A program made the translations under genes and the position numbers. The notes under the pieces are model-generated. The model did no database searches. It saw only the letters and a list, made by a program, of their open reading frames with translations, and had not been told where the DNA came from. From positions 1 through 20,665 of the forward strand of contig JAKAGX010000011.1 of assembly GCA_021825465.1 (NCBI GenBank): a stretch of DNA of 20,665 bases, read 5' to 3'. Below, piece after piece: positions 1 to 5,603 of the stretch (position 1 is its first letter; each line of letters opens with the position of its first letter). Source of the DNA: a bacterium (GTDB lineage: Bacteria; Patescibacteriota; Minisyncoccia; UBA6257; GWB1-50-10).

Positions 1-961
1 CCGACCCGTGCGTGCGGTTGAAAAGGCCGACTTCGGCGTACAGTTCCCGGATTTCGTCGAGTTTTCTGCCGTCAGCCCGTTTCCCCTCCTTGAGCGCGAG
101 ATCGTGGACGAATTTGTCGACTTCGTCTTCGAAAATGATCTCGGCGACCTTCAGTGATTCTTCGGTCTCGCCGGATTCCTTCAGGTGTTCGAATAATTTG
201 TCTTTCAGCGCGCCGACGGTTTTGTTTTTCAGCGCCTCTTCGAGTTCGGGTTTGAGAAAACCGGAAATTTTTCCGGTAAGGACCGGATCACCAGCGGCAA
301 GCGTGACGTCGGCCTTCGGTTTTCCCAGTTCTTTAATGATTTCTTTTTGAAAATCGATGAGCTGCCCGATGTTTTCGTGGGCCTTCACAAAGATCCGCTC
401 CGCGATTGATTCATTGGTTTCTTTTCCGCTGAATTCGATCATATTCACGAATTTTTCGGTGCCGGCAAAGAACCCCTTGATATCTTCTCCTTCTTCGATT
501 TTGAGACCGGCGACCGGCCCGCCCCACGGGATGTCGGAGACGGCAAGCGCAGTCGAAGCGGCCAAAAGCGCCGGCTCGTCGGGATCGTTCTTCTCGTCGT
601 AAGCGAGGATGGTCACGACGACTTGTACTTCGCGCCGCAAGCGCGGATCAAAGAGCGGCCGGATGGTCCGGTCGATCAAGCGCGCCGAGAGGATGGCTTC
701 ATCCGACGGTCTTCCCTCGCGCCGGATGAACCGGCTGCCGATGATCTTTCCGGCGGCATAAAACCGTTCCTCGTAGTCGACGGTCAAGGGAAAAAAATCG
801 CCGGGTTTGTCGGCTTGGCTCATGACGACGGTCGCGAGGACCGCCGTATCGCCCGACCGCCCGATGACGGCGGCGTTCGCCTGTCCGGCAACCTTCGACA
901 GCTCGAGTGAAAAATCTTTCCCGTCGACGCTCTTCCGATATGTTTTTTTGTGTAAATCCAT
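1..961 (-). CDS. pnp: Polyribonucleotide nucleotidyltransferase (PNPase), N-terminal part, cut by window edge
   Basis: PNPase degrades RNA 3'-to-5' by phosphorolysis, and can add tails, in the cytoplasmic RNA-decay machinery. The first 320 residues are present, of about 700 in the family. The protein starts MDLHKKTYRKSVDGKDFSLE at the ATG at 961. The first RNase PH-like core shows the family signatures RFIRREGRPSDEAILSARL and LIDRTIRPLF (most homologues have LIDRPIRPLF), then YDEKNDPDEPALLAASTALA and SDIPWGGPVAG. A helical linker follows, and the second PH core begins near residue 300 with the RTHGSG element, where the window ends. Only 4 nt separate it from the NYN gene upstream, and rpsO precedes that, so it is the third gene of a compact operon. 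No strong Shine-Dalgarno precedes the ATG. I see no frameshift in the visible part. Confidence 0.96.
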   Translation of the reverse strand, partial: MDLHKKTYRKSVDGKDFSLELSKVAGQANAAVIGRSGDTAVLATVVMSQADKPGDFFPLTVDYEERFYAAGKIIGSRFIRREGRPSDEAILSARLIDRTIRPLFDPRLRREVQVVVTILAYDEKNDPDEPALLAASTALAVSDIPWGGPVAGLKIEEGEDIKGFFAGTEKFVNMIEFSGKETNESIAERIFVKAHENIGQLIDFQKEIIKELGKPKADVTLAAGDPVLTGKISGFLKPELEEALKNKTVGALKDKLFEHLKESGETEESLKVAEIIFEDEVDKFVHDLALKEGKRADGRKLDEIRELYAEVGLFNRTHGS

Positions 962-965
962 GGTT

Positions 966-1547
966 TTAATAATTTCTTCTCATTGGTCTCCTCGGCCGCC
1001 GGCTGTCACGATTCCGATCTTCCCGGTCATCAACGCGTTCGTTGATCTTCAAAAGCGCGCGCGGAATGTGTTCGATGTCCGCGAAGCTGTCGGCAGCATC
1101 CTTCAAGCGCGCCGATGTCGTGCGCCCGAATGCAGCGACCTCGACATCTTTCCCGAAACCCAGTTTCAAATACTGAACAAGCGGAACAAAATCGCCATCG
1201 CCCGTCACGAGGATCACGGCGTCCAAGGCGCCCGCGCTTCGAATTGCATCGACGGCGATGCCGACATCCCAATCGCCCTTCTTCGTTCCGTCGGGATATA
1301 CTTGCAGGTCTTTTGATCGGAGCTCGAGGCCGGTTTTTCGAAGTGCTTCGAAAAACGATTCTTCGCCGGTCGCGGGGTCGCTCTTTACGACGTACGCGTA
1401 GGCCCGGACGAGCTGCCGCCGTCCCACGACGTATTTCAAGAGTTCATTGAAATTCACCCTCGCGTGGTAGAGGTTTTTAGCCGAGTGGTAGATGTTTTGG
1501 ACGTCGATGAAAATTCCCACCCGCTGATTCGTATTCGTATTGCTCAT
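966..1547 (-). CDS. NYN-domain (LabA/DUF88-like) predicted ribonuclease
   Basis: A 193-residue PIN-like NYN-domain protein, the fold found in LabA/DUF88 proteins and predicted to act as a metal-dependent RNase. Seen in the sequence: strand 1 with GIFIDVQNIYHSAK (Asp15, Asn18), the central acidic motif KKGDWDVGIAVDAI (Asp92, Asp94, Asp100), and VTGDGDFVPLVQYLK (Asp117, Asp119). These are the expected acidic active-site positions. The last 20 or so residues are Arg-rich (RRPRRPMRRNY), likely an RNA-contacting tail. I chose the ATG at 1547, 6 nt after the rpsO stop; a TTG directly upstream would add one residue and is less likely. It lies between rpsO and pnp with gaps of 6 and 4 nt, which suggests co-transcription and a role in RNA processing or decay. 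The substrate cannot be read from sequence. Confidence 0.88.
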   Translation of the reverse strand: MSNTNTNQRVGIFIDVQNIYHSAKNLYHARVNFNELLKYVVGRRQLVRAYAYVVKSDPATGEESFFEALRKTGLELRSKDLQVYPDGTKKGDWDVGIAVDAIRSAGALDAVILVTGDGDFVPLVQYLKLGFGKDVEVAAFGRTTSARLKDAADSFADIEHIPRALLKINERVDDREDRNRDSRRPRRPMRRNY

Positions 1548-1553
1548 CAAAGG

Positions 1554-1820
1554 TTAGGCTTCTATCTCGAGCTTCTTTGCGATTTTCGAGTAGCTTTTCT
1601 CGTCGTTCTCTTTGAGGTATTGGAGGAGCTTCCTTCGCTTTCCAACCATCATAAGAAGACCCCGGCGGGAGGTGAAATCCTTCGGGTTTTTCTTCAAATG
1701 GTCCGCCAAGAGCTTAATTCGCTTGGAAAGAAGCGAGATTTGCACCTCACTCGAGCCCGTATCCTTCTCGTGCCGGGCCGTATCTTTCATGGCATTCTGT
1801 TTTTGTCTTTTCGTAAGCAT
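1554..1820 (-). CDS. rpsO: 30S ribosomal protein S15
   Basis: S15 binds 16S rRNA early in assembly of the small-subunit platform. The 88-residue product from MLTKRQKQNAMKDTARHEKD matches the usual S15 length and shows the signatures DTGSSEVQISLLSKRI and LKKNPKDFTSRRGLLMMVG with the KRRKLLQYLK helix. A longer reading upstream would add 14 non-conserved residues and run through the promoter, so I reject it. There is no Shine-Dalgarno; the -10 box lies 7 nt before the ATG, predicting a leaderless mRNA. It is the first gene of rpsO-NYN-pnp. The rpsO-pnp neighbourhood is classical in bacteria; the inserted NYN gene is not part of the classical arrangement. Confidence 0.97.
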   Translation of the reverse strand: MLTKRQKQNAMKDTARHEKDTGSSEVQISLLSKRIKLLADHLKKNPKDFTSRRGLLMMVGKRRKLLQYLKENDEKSYSKIAKKLEIEA

Positions 1821-1827
1821 TGTCGAG

Positions 1828-1856
1828 ATTCTATCGTAAAAAACGACTTTTGTAAA
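1828..1856 (-). promoter_or_regulatory. rpsO promoter, predicted leaderless
   Basis: On the minus strand there is TTTACA (-35), a 17-nt spacer and TAGAAT (-10). Exactly 7 nt (CTCGACA) then separate the -10 box from the rpsO ATG at 1820. The expected transcription start therefore falls at or next to the A of the start codon. Confidence 0.7.
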
Positions 1857-1887
1857 CCCCATAGAGGCGGAGGGATAAGAAAGCCAT

Positions 1888-1918
1888 AAAAAACTGCCCG
1901 TTTGAATAAACGGGCAGT
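1888..1918 (-). terminator. Rho-independent terminator of the HAD/ATP-grasp operon
   Basis: A perfect 11-bp stem ACTGCCCGTTT/AAACGGGCAGT with a 4-nt loop (1893-1918) is followed on the minus strand by a run of five T, or six counting the last paired base. It lies 16 nt past the stop codon of the ATP-grasp-like gene and upstream of the rpsO promoter, so it separates the two operons. Confidence 0.9.
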
Positions 1919-1934
1919 GGTGGGCGAAATGCCG

Positions 1935-3209
1935 TCAATCCGAGATGATTGTCCCCAACTGAAGTGAGTCGGGTGCGCCGTGGACTTTCTTGTCGCGGCG
2001 CGCGGTTACAACGATGTCGCCAACGCTTCGCATCGAATAGTGGACGGTTATCCTCATGAACCAATCATCTTCCAGAAGTTCCCCTTTTTCCGAGTAGTAC
2101 GAGAATCTTTGGGGGAAGTTATGAACCTCTTCTTGAAGTATGAATCGGTAGAACGATCGGGAAGCGAGGCTGAGGGTTTCTTCGAACTCCGAATCGCCCC
2201 TGAAGGCGACCCCTTTCATTCCGCTCGAGACGGATTCCTTGATCACGAACGAAGTTCCGTTCATCTTGCTGCTCCAATAATCTCTGTTTTCTCCCTTGTG
2301 AACGAGATACGTTGGAGGGATGTATCGGCGCAGCGATTCCAACGATCGGGACGGTATTTGGGACTTGAGAATGGCTTCCAAATCCTCGTCGCCCTCGTCG
2401 TTTTTTATCAAGGCAAGCACTGCCTTCGATCCGAAGAATGGCTTGGGCGGTATGAGAAAGTCGATCTCTCCTTTGCCATAAAGATCGGCGAGCCGGACGT
2501 TCAGGAATTGATTGGAAAAGAGAAATGGGAAATCGATGAAAAGTTCATGTATTTCTTCACCCTCTTTTGTTGCAAAATCCCCGTTGCCGTTCATAACCAC
2601 ATCGTTTTCCCCTACGATCGTCGTTCGAATGCCGGAGTCGGCCAGTCCGGATTTCAGAATAGTGAACTCCGGAAGGTAAAATCGCTCGCGGTCGGAGTAG
2701 AGAAGCGTAACAGCATCTTTGCCGAGCCGCTTGATGCTTGCAGCGAGAGAAACCGCTACGCCGGGGAATGATCGTGCTTCGGGGTAAAGCGCCTGGCGCA
2801 GCCGGGCAGCTAATGTGGAATACCCCAAGCCGTGTTTGTTGTGGCCGTCTATTTCGGCTATGCAATACCGGCCGTCCTCCGATTTCATGAGGTCGACCTT
2901 GCATATCGCCGGAACCAAGCTGGGTTTGAGCGGCATGATGTGCCGATAGACATTGGGAATTTCGATCCCCAGGACCTTGGAAAATTTATTCCAAGTGTTG
3001 CTGTGGTGAAGTTTGGGATCGAAGGCGATCGTGGCAATGCGCCCCAACCCGCCGAGACAGTCGTACAGAGCTTGCCCCAATTTTTCAAGCTCGGTCTTTT
3101 CCGACGGCGTCACATGATAGACGCTCGGTGAAAGAACGAAGGTGTGATTTTCGCCGCCCCGCCATATGCCGGAGTCGGTTACCATGCGTTTTACATCGTG
3201 GTAGTTCAT
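1935..3209 (-). CDS. ATP-grasp-like protein (glutathionylspermidine-synthase/circularly permuted ATP-grasp type)
   Basis: A soluble 424-residue protein. The C-terminal half carries ATP-grasp-like elements: IPPKPFFGSKAVLALIKN (about 253-270), like the nucleotide-binding start in glutathionylspermidine-synthase-type enzymes; FVIKESVSSGMKGVAF (321-336), resembling the lysine strand plus flexible glycine loop; FILQEEV (356-362), the adenine-hinge position; and DDWFMRITVHYSM with RRDKKVHG (381-411), near the metal and phosphate site. The N-terminal half has CKVDLMKSEDGRYCIAEIDG (103-122), also typical of this group. If real, it would form an amide or peptide-like bond using ATP; the substrate is unknown. 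The ATG at 3209 has an AAAGG-like site upstream. It is the second gene after a HAD phosphatase, separated by about 100 nt that contain a strong palindrome. The assignment rests on motif shape only. Confidence 0.6.
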   Translation of the reverse strand: MNYHDVKRMVTDSGIWRGGENHTFVLSPSVYHVTPSEKTELEKLGQALYDCLGGLGRIATIAFDPKLHHSNTWNKFSKVLGIEIPNVYRHIMPLKPSLVPAICKVDLMKSEDGRYCIAEIDGHNKHGLGYSTLAARLRQALYPEARSFPGVAVSLAASIKRLGKDAVTLLYSDRERFYLPEFTILKSGLADSGIRTTIVGENDVVMNGNGDFATKEGEEIHELFIDFPFLFSNQFLNVRLADLYGKGEIDFLIPPKPFFGSKAVLALIKNDEGDEDLEAILKSQIPSRSLESLRRYIPPTYLVHKGENRDYWSSKMNGTSFVIKESVSSGMKGVAFRGDSEFEETLSLASRSFYRFILQEEVHNFPQRFSYYSEKGELLEDDWFMRITVHYSMRSVGDIVVTARRDKKVHGAPDSLQLGTIISD

Positions 3210-3257
3210 GACAAAACCTTTCTTTTGTTGTTAAAGAACGTTACAGCTGCCTTAGTT

Positions 3258-3299
3258 GGCAGCATTGCTGACGCCTGCGCAGACGTCAGCAATGCTGCC
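3258..3299. repeat. 42-bp near-perfect palindrome between HAD and ATP-grasp genes
   Basis: A 16-bp perfect inverted repeat GGCAGCATTGCTGACG/CGTCAGCAATGCTGCC flanks a 10-nt centre that itself contains the palindrome CTGCGCAG. There is no T-run on either strand, so it is not a standard terminator. It could be an RNA-processing or stabilising hairpin, or a cruciform or protein site. Confidence 0.85.
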
Positions 3300-3313
3300 G
3301 CCAAGAATGAAAT

Positions 3314-3757
3314 TCACCAGTGGAGCATTTTCAAGATCTCTTCCAGGTTGTCCACGCTATACGTCGGAATCTCATCGGCGGTCTGCGGCACTTCATTCGA
3401 AAACTTGCCGGCCTTGATTCGTATCGTTTTAAAACCGAGCGCATTTCCTATTTTTATTTCATCCGACAGTCTGTCTCCGACCACAAAACTGTTTTCAAAA
3501 TCGATCTTTTTATCGCCGATGACCGACATAAAATCATCCTTGTTCTTCTCGTTCGAGATCGAGATGCCGTTGAAATATCGGCCGATCCCCGAGTTGTCGA
3601 TGGCAGACCTCCTCGACCGCTCGGCTCGGCTGACAAGGAACAGCGTGAAACCGCGGCGCGTGAGCGCATTGAGGACAAATGTCGCCTTCGGGACGAGCGA
3701 TTTCGCGTCCGGGTCGTAAAGCGTTCTATTGAAGTCGAAAATCATTATTTTTTCCAT
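3314..3757 (-). CDS. HAD-superfamily hydrolase (predicted phosphatase)
   Basis: A 147-residue HAD protein with no large cap domain. Motif I is MIFDFNRTLYD, with nucleophile Asp8 and Thr12. The second acidic position of the usual DxDxT is Asn10, which weakens a simple phosphatase call because that residue is the general acid/base. Motif II is LFLVSRAE (Ser43), motif III the lysine in SNEKNKDDF, and motif IV FVVGDRLSDEIKIGNALG (Asp95, Asp99), followed by KTIRI. The ATG at 3757 is preferred: an in-frame TTG at 3772 would lie in the T-tract of the upstream attenuator. It is the first structural gene after the attenuator and is followed by the ATP-grasp-like gene, so the two probably act on a common small molecule. 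The substrate is unknown. Confidence 0.85.
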   Translation of the reverse strand: MEKIMIFDFNRTLYDPDAKSLVPKATFVLNALTRRGFTLFLVSRAERSRRSAIDNSGIGRYFNGISISNEKNKDDFMSVIGDKKIDFENSFVVGDRLSDEIKIGNALGFKTIRIKAGKFSNEVPQTADEIPTYSVDNLEEILKMLHW

Positions 3758-3770
3758 AGTTTTGAACAAC

Positions 3771-3796
3771 AAAAAATAAACCCTCTTTGCGGAGGG
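3771..3796 (-). terminator. Attenuator terminator before the HAD gene
   Basis: The minus strand reads CCCTC-CGCAAA-GAGGG (3796-3781) followed by TTTATTTTTT, a 5-bp GC-rich hairpin with a U-tract. It sits 14 nt before the HAD start codon, inside the 5' leader, which is where a conditional terminator would be. Its 5' arm is also claimed by an alternative pairing (see the attenuator region). Confidence 0.75.
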
Positions 3797-3907
3797 CTGG
3801 TTTCGGTCTTTTTATTTTAGGAGTCGTTATGCAACGAGTTCAAAAACCAACCTTCCGGCTGAGGAGGTGTAAAACCAGAAAGCGTGGTAGTTTTGAATCG
3901 TTACCAT
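3781..3907 (-). promoter_or_regulatory. Predicted ribosome-mediated attenuator with leader peptide
   Basis: Three mutually competing pairings can be drawn on the minus-strand RNA. 1:2: the first codons (GTAACGA...TTCAAAAC) pair with the end of the leader ORF (GTTTTTGAA...TCGTTGC). 2:3: GGAAGGTTGGTTT (3856-3844) pairs with AAACCAGCCCTCC (3803-3791), 12 of 13 positions including one G.U. 3:4: the terminator CCCTC/GAGGG. Pairing 2:3 covers the whole 5' arm of the terminator. A ribosome stalled on the aromatic codons would leave segment 2 free and favour readthrough. A ribosome reaching the stop codon would cover segment 2 and favour termination. This is the logic of trp/phe attenuators, here inferred from sequence alone. 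Confidence 0.72.
3827..3907 (-). CDS. 26-residue aromatic leader peptide
   Basis: A short ORF from ATG at 3907 to TAA at 3829-3827. It starts MVTIQN, has the run YHAFWFYTSSAG (residues 7-18) and ends RLVFELVA. Seven of 26 residues are aromatic, counting Tyr7, Phe10, Trp11, Phe12, Tyr13, Phe22 and the neighbouring His8; the block Phe-Trp-Phe-Tyr is contiguous. It lies 9 nt after the predicted transcription start and ends 31 nt before the terminator hairpin, as expected of an attenuation leader peptide. No Shine-Dalgarno is seen. The coding reading is supported by the position of its codons relative to the competing RNA stems. There is no homology evidence here. Confidence 0.7.
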   Translation of the reverse strand: MVTIQNYHAFWFYTSSAGRLVFELVA

Positions 3908-3922
3908 AGATTGTATAGGTTT

Positions 3923-3950
3923 ACTCTAGCAATAATCAGCATTTTGTCAA
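3923..3950 (-). promoter_or_regulatory. Promoter of the attenuator/HAD/ATP-grasp operon
   Basis: The minus strand has a perfect TTGACA -35 (3950-3945), a 16-nt spacer and TAGAGT (-10, 3928-3923). The predicted start is near 3916, about 9 nt before the leader-peptide ATG. It diverges from the xer promoter about 25 bp away. Confidence 0.65.
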
Positions 3951-3974
3951 GCGATATTGTGCGACGGATAAAGA

Positions 3975-3983
3975 TGGTACAAT
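3975..3983 (+). promoter_or_regulatory. Extended -10 promoter of the Xer recombinase gene
   Basis: TGGTACAAT is an extended -10 (TGn plus TACAAT). It ends 11 nt before the ATG at 3995, so the 5' UTR would be about 4-5 nt. No good -35 lies at the usual spacing, which fits an extended -10 promoter. Confidence 0.5.
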
Positions 3984-3994
3984 AACAGAGAAAA

Positions 3995-4882
3995 ATGACG
4001 GAGATAGAAAAATACTTAAAAGAATATCTGGATTACCTCACGATCGAAAAAAACCGGTCTCGGAAAACGCGCGAGAACTACGAACGGTATCTCAAGTCTT
4101 TCATAAAGTTTTCCGGCATCACATCCCCTCTTGCGATCGACGAGGAGATCGTGCGCGATTTCCGCCGGGACCTGGACGGCCGGAATATGAAAAGGATCAC
4201 GCAGGGATACTACGTGATCGCCCTCCGGAATTTTTTGAAATATTTGATGAAAAGAAAGCTGAAAGTCCTTGCTCCGGATATGATCGAGCTCCCGAAGGTC
4301 ACGCGGGCCGACATCGAGGTCTTGAGTTACGAGGAGCTCGAGCGGCTCCTCGCTGCGCCGAAAGGCGGCGACCTCCGATCCCTTCGCGACCGGGCGATCC
4401 TTGAAATGTTCTTTTCGACGGGGCTGCGGCTTTCGGAACTTTGCAATCTCACGAGATTCACGGACTGGAAGAGCGGCGAAATTTCCGTCCGGGGCAAGGG
4501 GGATAAGGTAAGGGTGGTTTTTATATCGGATCGCGCAAAGAAGGCCGTCGAAGCGTACCTCGAGAAGCGTGAGGATGTCGAAGAAGCGCTCTTTGTGAGC
4601 TTGAACAAGAAAGGGAAAGCGATCGGCAAGATCACGCCGCGAAGCGTGGAGCGGTTGGTGGAGCATTGGGCCAGGGCGGCCGGCCTGCCGCTCAGCAAGA
4701 TCCATCCGCACACTCTCCGGCACGAGTTTGCGACGGACCTTCTTGTGAACGGAGCCGACCTCCGGTCAGTCCAGGTGCTCTTGGGTCATGCGAATATTGC
4801 GACGACCCAAATCTATACCCACCTCACGAACAAAGAATTGAAGGAAGTTCACGAAGCATTCCATGGGAAAAGACGGAGGTAG
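3995..4882 (+). CDS. xerC: Tyrosine recombinase of the XerC/XerD family
   Basis: This enzyme resolves chromosome dimers by site-specific recombination, or integrates elements. The 295 residues match the Xer length (about 300). The N-terminal SAM-like DNA-binding domain (about 1-95) starts MTEIEKYLKEYLDYLTIEKN. The catalytic domain shows the full set: Arg145 in STGLRLSEL, Lys168 in VRGKGDKVRVV, His239 and Arg242 in HPHTLRHEFAT, His265 in LLGHANIATTQ and nucleophile Tyr274 in IYTHL. The usual HSFAT is HEFAT here. I use the symbol loosely: XerC and XerD cannot be separated by eye, and the protein may work alone, as in XerH/XerS-type systems. No dif-like site is recognisable in the window. It diverges from the HAD operon and converges on the nucleotidyltransferase gene, 19 nt apart. 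Confidence 0.93.
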   Translation: MTEIEKYLKEYLDYLTIEKNRSRKTRENYERYLKSFIKFSGITSPLAIDEEIVRDFRRDLDGRNMKRITQGYYVIALRNFLKYLMKRKLKVLAPDMIELPKVTRADIEVLSYEELERLLAAPKGGDLRSLRDRAILEMFFSTGLRLSELCNLTRFTDWKSGEISVRGKGDKVRVVFISDRAKKAVEAYLEKREDVEEALFVSLNKKGKAIGKITPRSVERLVEHWARAAGLPLSKIHPHTLRHEFATDLLVNGADLRSVQVLLGHANIATTQIYTHLTNKELKEVHEAFHGKRRR

Positions 4883-4901
4883 ATGCTAAGGTGGGATATC
4901 T

Positions 4902-5339
4902 CTACTTCTTTTTAAGAGCGGCCGTTCCTCCCGCTGCTTTTTGAAGTATGCTCGTGTGGTATTTGTCCGGCCGATGGGGCTGCATGACGAGAACATCCGG
5001 CACCGGGTCGAAAGAAGCGATGCCCTTCTCGAGTTCGGTCTTGAGCGGCGCTTGGTCGTATCCCAAGGCAATGATGTCCGGCCGCTCCCCTTTTGCCGCC
5101 GCCCACGTTCCAAGCTCCCGATCCCCTGCGATCACCTTATTTACAATGCCCGAAGAAAGGAGCCGGCGGGAGCGTTCGGAAAGATCGAAACTGGGTTTGT
5201 GCCCCTTCAGCTTCTCGACAATTTCGTCCTGCGCCAAAACGACAACGAGCTCGTCGCCGAGCTTTTTTGCCTGCCTCAAGAACTTTCGGTGCCCTTTATG
5301 GATGCCGTCGAAAACGCCGAAAACCAGAACTTTCTTCAT
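4902..5339 (-). CDS. Cytidylyltransferase-like nucleotidyltransferase (RibL/TagD type)
   Basis: A 145-residue nucleotidyltransferase of the HxGH class, which transfers AMP or CMP from a nucleotide triphosphate to a phosphorylated substrate. Seen: VFGVFDGIHKGHRKFL (residues 6-20) with the nucleotide-binding His14-x-Gly-His17; LVVVLAQDE; the helix SERSRRLLSSGIVNKV; PDIIALGYDQ; and KYHTSIL near 126-132 at the place of the usual ISTT-like motif. Archaeal-type FAD synthetase, glycerol-3-phosphate cytidylyltransferase and similar enzymes share this pattern, so the substrate is open. The start is the ATG at 5339, whose A is also the last base of the encoded CCA of tRNA-Leu. A longer reading would run through the tRNA and is rejected. 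It is probably transcribed from the tRNA promoter. Confidence 0.85.
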   Translation of the reverse strand: MKKVLVFGVFDGIHKGHRKFLRQAKKLGDELVVVLAQDEIVEKLKGHKPSFDLSERSRRLLSSGIVNKVIAGDRELGTWAAAKGERPDIIALGYDQAPLKTELEKGIASFDPVPDVLVMQPHRPDKYHTSILQKAAGGTAALKKK

Positions 5340-5423
5340 GGTGCCCCCGAGAGGATTTGAACCTCTAACTCTTGCGAGACAGCATCCTAAGTGCTGCGCG
5401 TATCCCAGTTCCGCCACGGGGGC
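5339..5423 (-). tRNA. tRNA-Leu (anticodon UAG), CCA encoded
   Basis: A type II tRNA. The 7-bp acceptor is GCCCCCG/CGGGGGC. The anticodon arm is CAGCA-CTTAGGA-TGCTG with anticodon TAG. A long variable arm (TCTCGCAAGAG) folds as CTC/GAG, and the T arm is AGAGG-TTCAAAT-CCTCT. Discriminator A at 5342 is followed by genomic CCA at 5341-5339. The final A is the first base of the next gene's ATG. A good promoter lies 22 nt upstream. Confidence 0.95.
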
Positions 5424-5444
5424 AAAATGGCTCGTATTGGCCAC

Positions 5445-5473
5445 ATTTTACCAGAATATAGGTAGTTTGACAA
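5445..5473 (-). promoter_or_regulatory. Promoter of tRNA-Leu/nucleotidyltransferase
   Basis: On the minus strand TTGTCA (5473-5468), a 17-nt spacer and TAAAAT (5450-5445). The -35 overlaps the -35 of the divergent plus-strand promoter by 5 bp. Confidence 0.7.
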
Positions 5474-5495
5474 ATAGCTAAAAATATTGTAGTAT
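5467..5495 (+). promoter_or_regulatory. Promoter of the three-gene envelope cluster
   Basis: TTGACA (5467-5472), a 17-nt spacer and TAGTAT (5490-5495). A leader of about 100 nt follows, with two small hairpins: CCCCG/CGGGG at about 5521-5537 and ATACCG/CGGTAT at 5541-5566. Neither is followed by a T-run. Confidence 0.7.
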
Positions 5496-5603
5496 ATTGT
5501 TACGCTTTTAAAGAAATAGTCCCCGTTGTTTTCGGGGCTCATACCGGGCAAAAGAGTATTCGGTATCGAAATAAAAATCCAAAAAGTTTAAGGAGATGTC
5601 AAA

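Noticed and set aside
1821..1862. 14-residue N-terminal extension of S15
   Set aside because: It would translate the promoter, and the canonical S15 start is the ATG at 1820.
3758..3772. TTG start for the HAD gene
   Set aside because: It falls in the U-tract of the attenuator terminator. The ATG at 3757 gives the normal HAD start.
3884..3994. A dif-like Xer recombination site next to the recombinase gene
   Set aside because: No 11-bp imperfect arms around a 6-8-bp centre could be found. The nearby inverted symmetry belongs to the attenuator.
5340..5444. N-terminal extension of the nucleotidyltransferase upstream of 5339
   Set aside because: The extension runs through tRNA-Leu, and the conserved protein start MKKVLVFGVFDG lies at 5339.
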